A DNA stretch of 26,710 nucleotides from Fidelibacterota bacterium UBA7300 (GTDB lineage Bacteria > Fidelibacterota > Marinisomatia > Marinisomatales > UBA2128). A program made the position numbers and the translations under genes. The notes beneath the pieces are model-generated. The model was not told where the DNA came from. It was given only the letters and a program-made list of their open reading frames with translations, and made no database searches. Every line of letters begins with the position of its first letter. Position 1 is the first letter of the stretch. Location of the stretch: contig DKQU01000068.1 in the NCBI GenBank assembly GCA_002471865.1, forward strand, positions 1 to 26,710. Direction: 5' to 3'. Below are positions 16,919 through 24,615 of this stretch, piece after piece.

Positions 16919-17754
16919 GACAGATTAGCTCCGCATGAACTGCAGAATTTATTACTTCCTGAATTTGGAGTATTACATTTAGGACAATGACGCTTGTTCT
17001 GTACAGCATAAGCAACACCAACGATTAACGCAACCATTGACAGGATTAATAGCGGCTGCCAGGTCGGCATAGTGTGTTTGAATGATTTATCATGTTCAAT
17101 AACTGACGATTGAGGTGAAGTCCCCGAAGAAGAAGGCTCGGCTGCCATCATCTGCTGCAATACTTCCATGGAAAGCTGTCTTGACGGATTTCGATAACTA
17201 TATGAGATGCGCTTCTGTGTACCCGCTGCCAGTCCATTCACGAGAATTGTGTAATTCGTAAAAGCGTGTGAGGGGTCTCCAGTTTTCTGCGCAGTAGGGT
17301 CATCAATACGGAAACTCTCTGCCGATAGTGGTTCTTGAACCTGTATGTGAAAATGTTCAAGCGGTTGATTTAGCATGATTATATACTCAATATTTCTTTC
17401 CACAGAGTCAGTGAACGGATCGTAGTAGAAACCTGTTCGGAGAATTTTGCTCCCTTTCGGAATATCTAAAACCGCCCATTTCCCGTCCGCTCTCTCTACT
17501 ACATCTACTTCGAATAGAATTTCTTCATCTCCTTCTGAGAAAGTAGCTCCCACTGCACCTGCCTCGTTGGGAATTCGGAATTCAAGTGTAATGGGTAGAG
17601 CTTCCTGACGCAATGTCCCGTCCAGCAAGATAAGAACGCCGGGATGATCGTATTCCGGCCAGATAGCAAAATCGAGTTCCTCGAAAGGAGACTCCTCAGC
17701 AGTGAGTAAAGGGACTGCTGAGAGCAATAACGATAATGTAATTATTTTCTTCAT
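16915..17754 (-). CDS. Membrane-anchored protein with periplasmic domain and C-terminal zinc ribbon
   Basis: I start this gene at ATG 17754, giving 279 residues with a clean signal sequence (MKK, then hydrophobic to about 16, LLTAEE). An upstream in-frame TTG at 17796 would add a basic 14-residue extension and is unlikely. Residues about 20-170 form a beta-rich domain with FAIWPEYDHPGVLILLDG, resembling the WPEYDrPxVLV domain I recall from Chloroflexi and FCB proteins. A low-complexity Ser/Thr/Gln stretch follows, then a membrane helix at about 232-252. After it come NKRH and a CxxC...CxxC zinc ribbon (Cys257, Cys260, Cys272 and Cys275). If the signal peptide is cleaved, the ribbon faces the cytoplasm. 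Function is unknown. It heads the long overlapping run and overlaps lgt by 4 nt. Confidence 0.75.
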   Translation of the reverse strand: MKKIITLSLLLSAVPLLTAEESPFEELDFAIWPEYDHPGVLILLDGTLRQEALPITLEFRIPNEAGAVGATFSEGDEEILFEVDVVERADGKWAVLDIPKGSKILRTGFYYDPFTDSVERNIEYIIMLNQPLEHFHIQVQEPLSAESFRIDDPTAQKTGDPSHAFTNYTILVNGLAAGTQKRISYSYRNPSRQLSMEVLQQMMAAEPSSSGTSPQSSVIEHDKSFKHTMPTWQPLLILSMVALIVGVAYAVQNKRHCPKCNTPNSGSNKFCSSCGANLS

Positions 17755-17873
17755 TTTTCGACGGCGGAGTTTAGACAGTTGACTATGGATTATCAACAGA
17801 AAATGTGATAAAAAGTTCCAGCCAGCGCACTAAACATGGATTGGCTATTGGTGAGTAGAACGTATTATCCAAT

Positions 17874-18926
17874 TCAAAAGAACTTTCGCCTGAAGTAAAA
17901 CGCGACATTCACCAGACTGATTAATACCGGCACTTCCACAAGAGGACCAATGACTGCAGCGAAAGCCATTCCAGAATTAATGCCGAACACGGAAACAGCC
18001 ACTGCGATTGCCAGTTCGAAATTATTGCTTGCTGCTGTAAACGATAATGTTGTTGTCTTCGGATAATCCGCACCGATTTTCTTTCCAAGATAAAATGAGA
18101 TCAAGAACATAATCACAAAGTAGACCACAAGTGGAACTGCTATCCTTAGGACATCAAGAGGAATCTGAACAATGAGGTTCCCTTTCAGCGAAAACATGAC
18201 AACAATGGTAAATAGAAGAGCTGCAGGAGTTATAGGACTGATCTTGGGTACGAATTTGCTGTTATACCACTCTTTCCCTCTCTTCTTGATCAATGCGAAA
18301 CGTGTTATCATCCCCGAGAAAAAAGGTATTCCGAGATAAATCATGACTGTGACAGCAATCTCTTTCATAGTGATGTCTACTTCAAATGACTTTAAACCAA
18401 GCCACTCCGGCAAGACTGTCAAAAAGAGGTAAGCATACAGTGAGAAAAAGAGTATCTGGAAAATGGAGTTTAACGCTACCAATCCTGCAGCATATTCTGC
18501 GTCACCCTCAGCAAGTCTGTTCCAGACAATCACCATGGCAATGCATCTGGCCAGTCCGATGAGGATCAGTCCTGCCATATATTCCGGGTGGTTAGGTAGA
18601 AAAACAACAGCCAGAATGAACATCAAAATCGGTCCGATAATCCAATTTTGAATAAGAGAAAGAGATATAATTTTACCATTTTTAAAAACTTCACCCATCT
18701 CTTCATATCTCACTTTAGCGAGAGGCGGATACATCATAAGTATGAGTCCTATGGCGATTGGAATATTGGTAGTTCCTGAACTCATCTTTCCCCAGAAATT
18801 GGCAATACCCGGAAAAGTGTAACCTCCGAAAACTCCAGCGAGCATAGAGAGGAAAATCCAGAGAGTTAAATATCTGTCGAAGAAAGAAAGTTTTTTTACT
18901 GTTTTTGTCACTGTATTTCTTATCAC
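17874..18926 (-). CDS. ACR3-type arsenite efflux permease
   Basis: ACR3 permeases of the BART superfamily export arsenite using the proton gradient. The 350-residue, roughly ten-helix protein has the family signatures: GLILMMYPPLAKVRYEEM at about 60-77, NWIIGPILMF near 94-103, LARCIAMVIVWNRLA at 125-139 with the essential membrane Cys128, and AASNNFELAIAVAV near 300. The start is uncertain. GTG at 18926 is used here, and a second GTG sits five codons later; neither has a clear Shine-Dalgarno. The gene is 24 nt behind the CPBP protease with no arsR or arsC next to it. Either resistance genes are elsewhere or the protein is constitutively co-expressed with the lepA unit. Confidence 0.9.
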   Translation of the reverse strand: MIRNTVTKTVKKLSFFDRYLTLWIFLSMLAGVFGGYTFPGIANFWGKMSSGTTNIPIAIGLILMMYPPLAKVRYEEMGEVFKNGKIISLSLIQNWIIGPILMFILAVVFLPNHPEYMAGLILIGLARCIAMVIVWNRLAEGDAEYAAGLVALNSIFQILFFSLYAYLFLTVLPEWLGLKSFEVDITMKEIAVTVMIYLGIPFFSGMITRFALIKKRGKEWYNSKFVPKISPITPAALLFTIVVMFSLKGNLIVQIPLDVLRIAVPLVVYFVIMFLISFYLGKKIGADYPKTTTLSFTAASNNFELAIAVAVSVFGINSGMAFAAVIGPLVEVPVLISLVNVAFYFRRKFF

Positions 18927-18950
18927 TTTGAGTTAAAAAGTTTAATAAAA

Positions 18951-19703
18951 CTATGCCGTGGTAATAATGGAAACTACAATGAAATCATAGGACATATGTG
19001 CCAGCGCTGTAATACCAAAACCGCGAAATATATAGACGATTCCTAGAAATAGTCCGGCTATGGTACGAAGAAGAAATGTTTTGAGAATGAAAATTTCTCC
19101 AAAATCACCCACATAATGAAATGAAGCAAATAGAATTGCAGAAATAACCACAGCTGCAAAAGTACACCACCGTCGCTCCCATTGAAGTATTGCGCTGATG
19201 AGAGAAACCAGTAGGAAAATAGCGACAACGCGGAACAGGAATTCTTCATACAGTCCTGCTCCTACTGCCAGAGTCATCTGCTGGATGAGTGATCTTCCTG
19301 AAGGAAAAGAGAGGAGTGTAGGCGCCAGCTTCATAAATACGAAAAGGAGTCCACCCCAGAAAAGTCCTTCAGTAAGCATCTGCATGAGATATGCACCGCG
19401 TACGGTGGTCATCTGACGGCGGCTTTTTTGAAGGAGGAAACTCACAACGAAGCCGACTATGAAGACTATGTTCAAGGCGTGGATACCCCAATCTCCAAAA
19501 ATGGCGAAAAACTGCCTAAGCAGAACATCCGCGCCATTGCGGATGTGGAAAAGCTGGTCTTCATTGAGTGTAAGGGTCGCTATCTCGTATAATGCAAAAA
19601 ATGGCAGAGTAAAAACGAAACTGTAGAACGGTGAGCGGGAAAGGTGCCAGTAAGAAGTCGAACGAATAGTAGAACGATATGTATCTTCGGATGTTTGGGT
19701 CAC
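18951..19703 (-). CDS. CPBP family intramembrane glutamic protease (Rce1/Abi-like)
   Basis: This polytopic membrane protein of 250 residues belongs to the CPBP (Rce1-like, Abi) family. The three catalytic motifs are intact: EExxxR as Glu153-Glu154...Arg158, FxxxH as Phe192...His196, and HxxxD as His236...Asp240. About seven or eight membrane helices are visible. Family members cleave CAAX-type or other peptides within the membrane and are sometimes linked to bacteriocin immunity. No peptide substrate gene is next to it. The ATG overlaps the lepA stop by 4 nt (ATGA), which indicates translational coupling to lepA. In proteobacteria that place is often held by lepB, signal peptidase I. Substrate unknown. 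Confidence 0.9.
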   Translation of the reverse strand: MTQTSEDTYRSTIRSTSYWHLSRSPFYSFVFTLPFFALYEIATLTLNEDQLFHIRNGADVLLRQFFAIFGDWGIHALNIVFIVGFVVSFLLQKSRRQMTTVRGAYLMQMLTEGLFWGGLLFVFMKLAPTLLSFPSGRSLIQQMTLAVGAGLYEEFLFRVVAIFLLVSLISAILQWERRWCTFAAVVISAILFASFHYVGDFGEIFILKTFLLRTIAGLFLGIVYIFRGFGITALAHMSYDFIVVSIITTA

Positions 19704-21511
19704 TTCTTTTTCTCATCGAGCTGGAAGAAAGCAAGAAACGCCTCTTGCGGGACTTCCACCCGGCCGATCTGTTTCATCCGCTTCTTCCCTGCTTTCTGCT
19801 TCTCCCACAGCTTCCGCTTCCGTGTAATATCGCCGCCATAGCATTTAGCGGTAACGTTCTTTCGAAATGGCTTGATAGTTTCCCGGGCAATGATCTTGCT
19901 CCCCACAGCAGCTTGGATTATCACTTCGAACATCTGTTTAGGAATAACCTCACGAAGTCTACGGCAAAGATCCCGGCCCCGGTAGAAGGCATCGTCTTGA
20001 GCGGTTATGACGGAAAGGGCATCCACCACATCACCGTTGATGAGAATGTCGAGTTTCTTCAGCTTGGTGCCGCCCTGATATCCCATAAACTCATAGTCGA
20101 ATGAAGCGTAACCTCGTGAGACAGACTTTAGTTTATCGTAGAAATCGAAAATGATCTCTGCCAGGGGAAGTTCGTACTTCAATTGTACTCGATCCTGAGA
20201 AAAGTAGTGCTGATTTTTGTAACTCCCTCGCTTATCCTGACACAGTTTCATGAGTGAGCCTACATAGTCTGATGGCGTAATGATTTCTGCCGAAACCATG
20301 GGCTCCCTAATTTCATGCACTTCACCGGGCGGAGGCAGTTTAGTTGGATTGTCAATCTCTATACTCTCGTCATTACTGAGAATCACCTCGTAACGTACAT
20401 TTGGAACAGTGACAATGAGATCGAGATCAAATTCCCGCTCCAATCGTTCACGGACGATATCCATATGGAGCATCCCGAGGAATCCGCAACGGAAGCCAAA
20501 TCCTAACGCCGTGGATGTCTCCGGCTCATAAAAAAGAGAAGCATCGTTCAACTGTAGTTTTTCAATGGATTCACGCAGCCGTTCGTAGTCATCGCTTGAT
20601 GCCGGAAAAAGTCCGGTGAAGATCATTGACTTCATCTCTTGATAACCGGGAAGCTGCTTAGAGGCTGGTGACTCTTTTGTCGTGATGGTATCTCCTACCT
20701 TCAACTCTTCAAGTTGTTTGACACCTGCGACAATATAGCCTACATCTCCAGCCGAAAGCTTTTTCGCAGGTACGCGCTTCATGATGAAGTGACCTACTTC
20801 AGTAATTTCCCGTTGACCGCCGTGAGACATGAACCGGGCTGTCATCCCAGGTTCGAAGACGCCATCAAATACTCGGACTGTAGGCACAGCACCTCTATAA
20901 GAATCGAAAGTTGAATCGAAAATAAGTGCTCTCGGGCTGTTTTCGGAACAATCTGCAGGTGGTGGAATTCTCTTTACGATTTGTGCCATTAGATCTTCTA
21001 CACCATCACCGGTCTTTGCGCTGACAGACAAGATATCATTCTCCTCACAACCAATTAAGTCCACGATTTGCTCTTTCACTTCATCAGCGCGAGAAGTAGC
21101 CAGATCCAGCTTATTTAGCACAGGAATAATGACAAGTTCACTTTCCATAGCAACGTAGGCATGGCTTACTGTCTGTGCCTCCACACCTTGGGCTGCATCT
21201 ACCAATAGGACAGCACCTTCGCACGCTGCTAATGAGCGGGACACTTCGTATGAAAAGTCCACATGCCCGGGAGTATCAATTAGATTAAAAGTGTAATCTG
21301 TACCGTCGCTATGACTGTAGTGCATCTGGATGGGATGACTCTTGATGGTAATACCCCGCTCACGCTCAAGCTCCATGTCATCCAGCACCTGCTCCTTCAT
21401 ATCTCGCTTGCGAAGAGTGTGCGTCAACTCCAGCAAACGGTCAGCCAGGGTGGATTTCCCGTGGTCAATGTGTGCGATGACACAGAAGTTGCGAATGTGA
21501 TTAGTACTCAT
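19700..21511 (-). CDS. lepA: Elongation factor 4 (LepA), ribosome back-translocating GTPase
   Basis: LepA is a translational GTPase that acts on stalled or assembling ribosomes. Its 603-residue length is standard. Seen: the P-loop AHIDHGKSTLADR at 13-25, the G2/switch I GITIKSHP, the G3 DTPGHVDF, the G4 NKLD, EF-G-like domains II, III and V, and the LepA-specific C-terminal domain ending with KQKAGKKRMKQIGRVEVPQE. All are intact. The 90-nt leader is AT-rich and has TATACT at about 52 nt upstream of the start (21563-21568), possibly a -10 element but with no good -35 box. The bases just before ATG are pyrimidine-rich (CTCCCTCC), the reverse of a Shine-Dalgarno, so initiation must rely on something else. 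It overlaps the CPBP protease gene. Confidence 0.97.
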   Translation of the reverse strand: MSTNHIRNFCVIAHIDHGKSTLADRLLELTHTLRKRDMKEQVLDDMELERERGITIKSHPIQMHYSHSDGTDYTFNLIDTPGHVDFSYEVSRSLAACEGAVLLVDAAQGVEAQTVSHAYVAMESELVIIPVLNKLDLATSRADEVKEQIVDLIGCEENDILSVSAKTGDGVEDLMAQIVKRIPPPADCSENSPRALIFDSTFDSYRGAVPTVRVFDGVFEPGMTARFMSHGGQREITEVGHFIMKRVPAKKLSAGDVGYIVAGVKQLEELKVGDTITTKESPASKQLPGYQEMKSMIFTGLFPASSDDYERLRESIEKLQLNDASLFYEPETSTALGFGFRCGFLGMLHMDIVRERLEREFDLDLIVTVPNVRYEVILSNDESIEIDNPTKLPPPGEVHEIREPMVSAEIITPSDYVGSLMKLCQDKRGSYKNQHYFSQDRVQLKYELPLAEIIFDFYDKLKSVSRGYASFDYEFMGYQGGTKLKKLDILINGDVVDALSVITAQDDAFYRGRDLCRRLREVIPKQMFEVIIQAAVGSKIIARETIKPFRKNVTAKCYGGDITRKRKLWEKQKAGKKRMKQIGRVEVPQEAFLAFFQLDEKKK

Positions 21512-21601
21512 GGAGGGAGAATTTAGTTAGAGGAGTCGATAAATTGTCTGAGAAATATAATCAGTATAGTCTATTAATTATTAGATAAAAGTAAATTCAC
21601 G

Positions 21602-24538
21602 TCAAGGCTTTATAATAGCTCCCGCACCAATTCTCCCGTCCATTTGTATTGCCAACGGTTCTTCAAACTTCAACCACTTCAGGTGGGTAGTCTCCTTGTG
21701 GACTTTCTGCATTTGAAACCACTTCCAATCCAGTGAATCGCCCTTCCCTTTCGGATTCACAGTAAAGTACCCGACACGAAGAGAGGTGACATTTTGGAAG
21801 AAATGGCTGCCGAAAGAAGGATCAATGTGGAAATTTTCAAGCCCCGCCTCAACGATCACCTTGGCACGGGATATCTGCTTCCAGTTTACCGGAATACCGA
21901 GCCATGGATCGGCGGAACCCCACCGTCCCGGTCCAATAAGAACGTACCGTTTGGAGGATTTAAACTCCTCATTCAACTCTTCAATTTCACGAGCAATATC
22001 GACAGTACGAGAAGCATCAAACTTCTGTGGTTCAACAAATATTATATCGTAAATATCATCTATAATCCCATTACCCAGAATGAGACTACTCCTGCATATA
22101 GTATCATCCTTATTAATATCAGTCACATCGGTGGCAGCACGATATGCCTCAGATGCCATGGGACGCATTTGCAGTAGACAGAACTCTGGCAGCTTTTTAC
22201 TCCCTTTGAGATTCACGCAGAACTCCGCCTCTATAGGCGAACCAAAAGCTTCTTCTCCGAGCTTTAGCAGTTCGACTAGCATGTCTGCCAGTGGAAACGT
22301 CTTCCATTTTAGGATATTCGCGAAGGTAATTATCCTCGGACCTTTATACTGCAGAGAATCTCTCAAAACATTATCCTCTCCAGTCAACACACTGGCGATA
22401 TCCCTGATACTTCCATCAGCTTCCGCCACTTCCAATCCTAGCTTATGCAAATCATCATCGTCACTGTCCATTTCGGCTTCGGATGAATCCAGGGGAAGTG
22501 CATAAAAATACCGTTGAGAATTCTCCAGCATGGCTTCCGGAGAATAAAATTGCGGAAGAATGGATGGATATTTCGGACTAAATCTAAGACACCGATCTCC
22601 TTCCATTATTATCTTTCCAAAACCGAGAGCGGTATGGGCGATACCATCCTCTCTTTTCAGGTAAGAAATTGGGTAATAGTTCATACTCAAAGCAGTACCA
22701 CTAAAAGTTGGATAAAAGTAAGCTCCGTGTATCTCTCCTACCAATTCCTGTATGATAACTGCCATCTTTTCCTGTTCCGGATTATGAAGCAACGATGCCA
22801 TAAGCGCTTTCGATTCCTGAAGAAACATAGAGGCGTAAATGAGTTTTATAGCGCTTACCAGTTGCTCCAATCTATCGTCAATTCTGGAGGAGTTATTAGG
22901 CAACATGAAAGTTGAATAAACACCTGCTAGGGAAAGTACCTTTGAATCCTCCAATAGACCGGATGATCGAACAGCAAGAGGGTGCTTTACTTTTTTAAGG
23001 TAGTTTTTCAACATCTCTATCAGATCTGAAGGAAGCTCACTACTGAGAAACTTCAGCCTCACTCGCTTATCCTGCTTAGCTCTCAAGGCATAGCTCCAGA
23101 GTTTATTCATACTCATGAATTCATCAAAATAGTCAGTTCCGACTACTACCAAATTAGGAACACGGATTTCCACATCAGGAAATTTATCTTGTAAGTTAGA
23201 TCTTGATATCAGTCTGTTAGCATAAGCCAACCCTCTCGCTTTTCCGCCCAGGGAACCGCCACCTATTCTAACAAGGGTTGTAGACGGATCAAATGAATCA
23301 GTAGAATAGTCCACGATCTGCCCGCGTTGGATATCTTTTCTGGATTCCGTTATGGTTTCTACGAGGAATTCCCTTAGTGCAGAAACGTTGGCAAAATCGG
23401 AAAGAGTCAGCGGTCTCAAGAGAGAAGCGGCTCTGAATTCGCCTCGAGCTGCCAGCCAGTTAGAGAAATGGTTATGTGAGGCGTGGAATGTTAAGGACTC
23501 ATCCGGCACTGCGGTAATTATTTCCTGAAAATCATACATATTGGTAACACGCTGAAGTTCCCTTCCGTTACGATTTCGAAAAACAAAATCACCAAAACCG
23601 AAGTTTTCTAATATCACCTGCCTTAGTTCTCTTATAAATGTGTCAGAATACTTATTAAGAAAATAAGTTCCAATATCATCCGCCAGCTTAGCCATATCTT
23701 CCTGTGAAGACTGCAGTATAATCGGCATTGTTTCATCAGACTTTCTAATCCATTTTGCCAGTTTTATGCCTGCCCGCTTATCAGGCTTTTCATTTTTCGG
23801 AAAACGAATATCCGAGATAACGCCCAAAAGATTCTCTCGGTATTTCTGGTAGAGTTTCTCTGCCTCTTCATAAGTTGTAGCCAATAGGATTTTAGGGCGT
23901 CCACGCATCCGCAACAAGCGATGGGCATCGTTCAGACTCTTGTCCATCAACTGGCCAGTATGATAAATGATCTCAGTATATATTGTAGGAAGGAACATAG
24001 AATAGTAATCGGGGTTGTCTTCAACAACGATTATAGCTCTGACATTACCATTTCGGATATCATTGGAACTGTTACGGATATCTTCTACATACTTGATTAC
24101 AGCCGGAAAGACGGAAGCATCTCCACTCCAAATAAAAATCCGATCAACCAGAGTATTCAGTAAGTCATCAGGAATGTCTGCCAATTCAGCCATATTGTAG
24201 GCCAGCATAATCAACGGCTTCCTGGAGTGCTTCTTCCTAAGATCTCGACAAAAAGCAACCGGATCCATGTCTGCCAGTCGGGGCATGGTGATTATTAAAT
24301 CACAGCGGTTCTTACTTAAGAATTCCATCGCCTCAGCTGCCGTCGATACTTGTGAGACTCGTGGTGCTGAGGAGAGATTCATACCAATATATTCTTGGTA
24401 AATCTGCTCGGTAAGACGCCCATCTTCCTCAAGGATATAGGCGTCGTAAGGACTTGCCACGAGGAGTATCTCGTGAATCCGAAACCGCATCAGATCGTGC
24501 CAACTCCAATCGCTGCTTGTTAATGTGTTAGGCTTCAT
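21602..24538 (-). CDS. Two receiver-like domains fused to a PEP/pyruvate-binding ATP-grasp domain
   Basis: This is a 978-residue cytoplasmic protein. Residues about 22-150 form a degenerate receiver domain (LLVASPYDAYILEEDGR, then CDLIITMPR) with Thr84 at the usual phospho-Asp position. Residues about 166-315 form a second, apparently competent receiver: acidic pair Glu173-Asp174, phospho-acceptor Asp243 in VISDIRFP, and Lys296. From about 420 comes a PPDK/PEP-synthase N-terminal ATP-grasp domain with GGGSLGGKARGL, VPNLVVVGTDYF and PLAVRSSGLLEDS. An acidic insert (DSDDDD) lies near 710. The C-terminal part contains IGPGRWGSADPW and no swivelling phosphohistidine domain or TIM barrel, so it cannot be a normal PEP synthase. 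I recall similar proteins in Bacteroidetes annotated only by domain. It probably links phosphorelay input to ATP-dependent phosphotransfer on an unknown partner. It stands alone between 77- and 90-nt gaps. Confidence 0.85.
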   Translation of the reverse strand: MKPNTLTSSDWSWHDLMRFRIHEILLVASPYDAYILEEDGRLTEQIYQEYIGMNLSSAPRVSQVSTAAEAMEFLSKNRCDLIITMPRLADMDPVAFCRDLRKKHSRKPLIMLAYNMAELADIPDDLLNTLVDRIFIWSGDASVFPAVIKYVEDIRNSSNDIRNGNVRAIIVVEDNPDYYSMFLPTIYTEIIYHTGQLMDKSLNDAHRLLRMRGRPKILLATTYEEAEKLYQKYRENLLGVISDIRFPKNEKPDKRAGIKLAKWIRKSDETMPIILQSSQEDMAKLADDIGTYFLNKYSDTFIRELRQVILENFGFGDFVFRNRNGRELQRVTNMYDFQEIITAVPDESLTFHASHNHFSNWLAARGEFRAASLLRPLTLSDFANVSALREFLVETITESRKDIQRGQIVDYSTDSFDPSTTLVRIGGGSLGGKARGLAYANRLISRSNLQDKFPDVEIRVPNLVVVGTDYFDEFMSMNKLWSYALRAKQDKRVRLKFLSSELPSDLIEMLKNYLKKVKHPLAVRSSGLLEDSKVLSLAGVYSTFMLPNNSSRIDDRLEQLVSAIKLIYASMFLQESKALMASLLHNPEQEKMAVIIQELVGEIHGAYFYPTFSGTALSMNYYPISYLKREDGIAHTALGFGKIIMEGDRCLRFSPKYPSILPQFYSPEAMLENSQRYFYALPLDSSEAEMDSDDDDLHKLGLEVAEADGSIRDIASVLTGEDNVLRDSLQYKGPRIITFANILKWKTFPLADMLVELLKLGEEAFGSPIEAEFCVNLKGSKKLPEFCLLQMRPMASEAYRAATDVTDINKDDTICRSSLILGNGIIDDIYDIIFVEPQKFDASRTVDIAREIEELNEEFKSSKRYVLIGPGRWGSADPWLGIPVNWKQISRAKVIVEAGLENFHIDPSFGSHFFQNVTSLRVGYFTVNPKGKGDSLDWKWFQMQKVHKETTHLKWLKFEEPLAIQMDGRIGAGAIIKP

Positions 24539-24615
24539 TACAAACCATAATTAACACCCTTTGGTGAGAAAAGCAAATAAGCAGTTTAGTTAAAGTATAA
24601 GCAGTAGTAAAATAT

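Noticed and set aside
17755..17796. Longer form of the zinc-ribbon protein starting at TTG 17796.
   Set aside because: It adds a basic 14-residue tail before a perfect signal peptide; the ATG at 17754 is better.
17811..17851. Possible terminator between the arsenite permease and the zinc-ribbon gene: AGCCA...TGGCT followed on the minus strand by AACTTTTT.
   Set aside because: The stem is only five pairs plus bulges with a 17-nt loop, too weak to call.
24555..24566. Small hairpin CACC-AAAG-GGTG on the minus strand just upstream of the receiver-ATP-grasp gene.
   Set aside because: A four-pair stem is expected by chance and has no T-run.
24594..24599. TATACT -10-like box upstream of the receiver-ATP-grasp gene (a second one lies at 21563-21568 upstream of lepA).
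   Set aside because: No convincing -35 element at 16-18 nt; in AT-rich leaders such hexamers are common. Mentioned in the gene notes but not listed as promoters.
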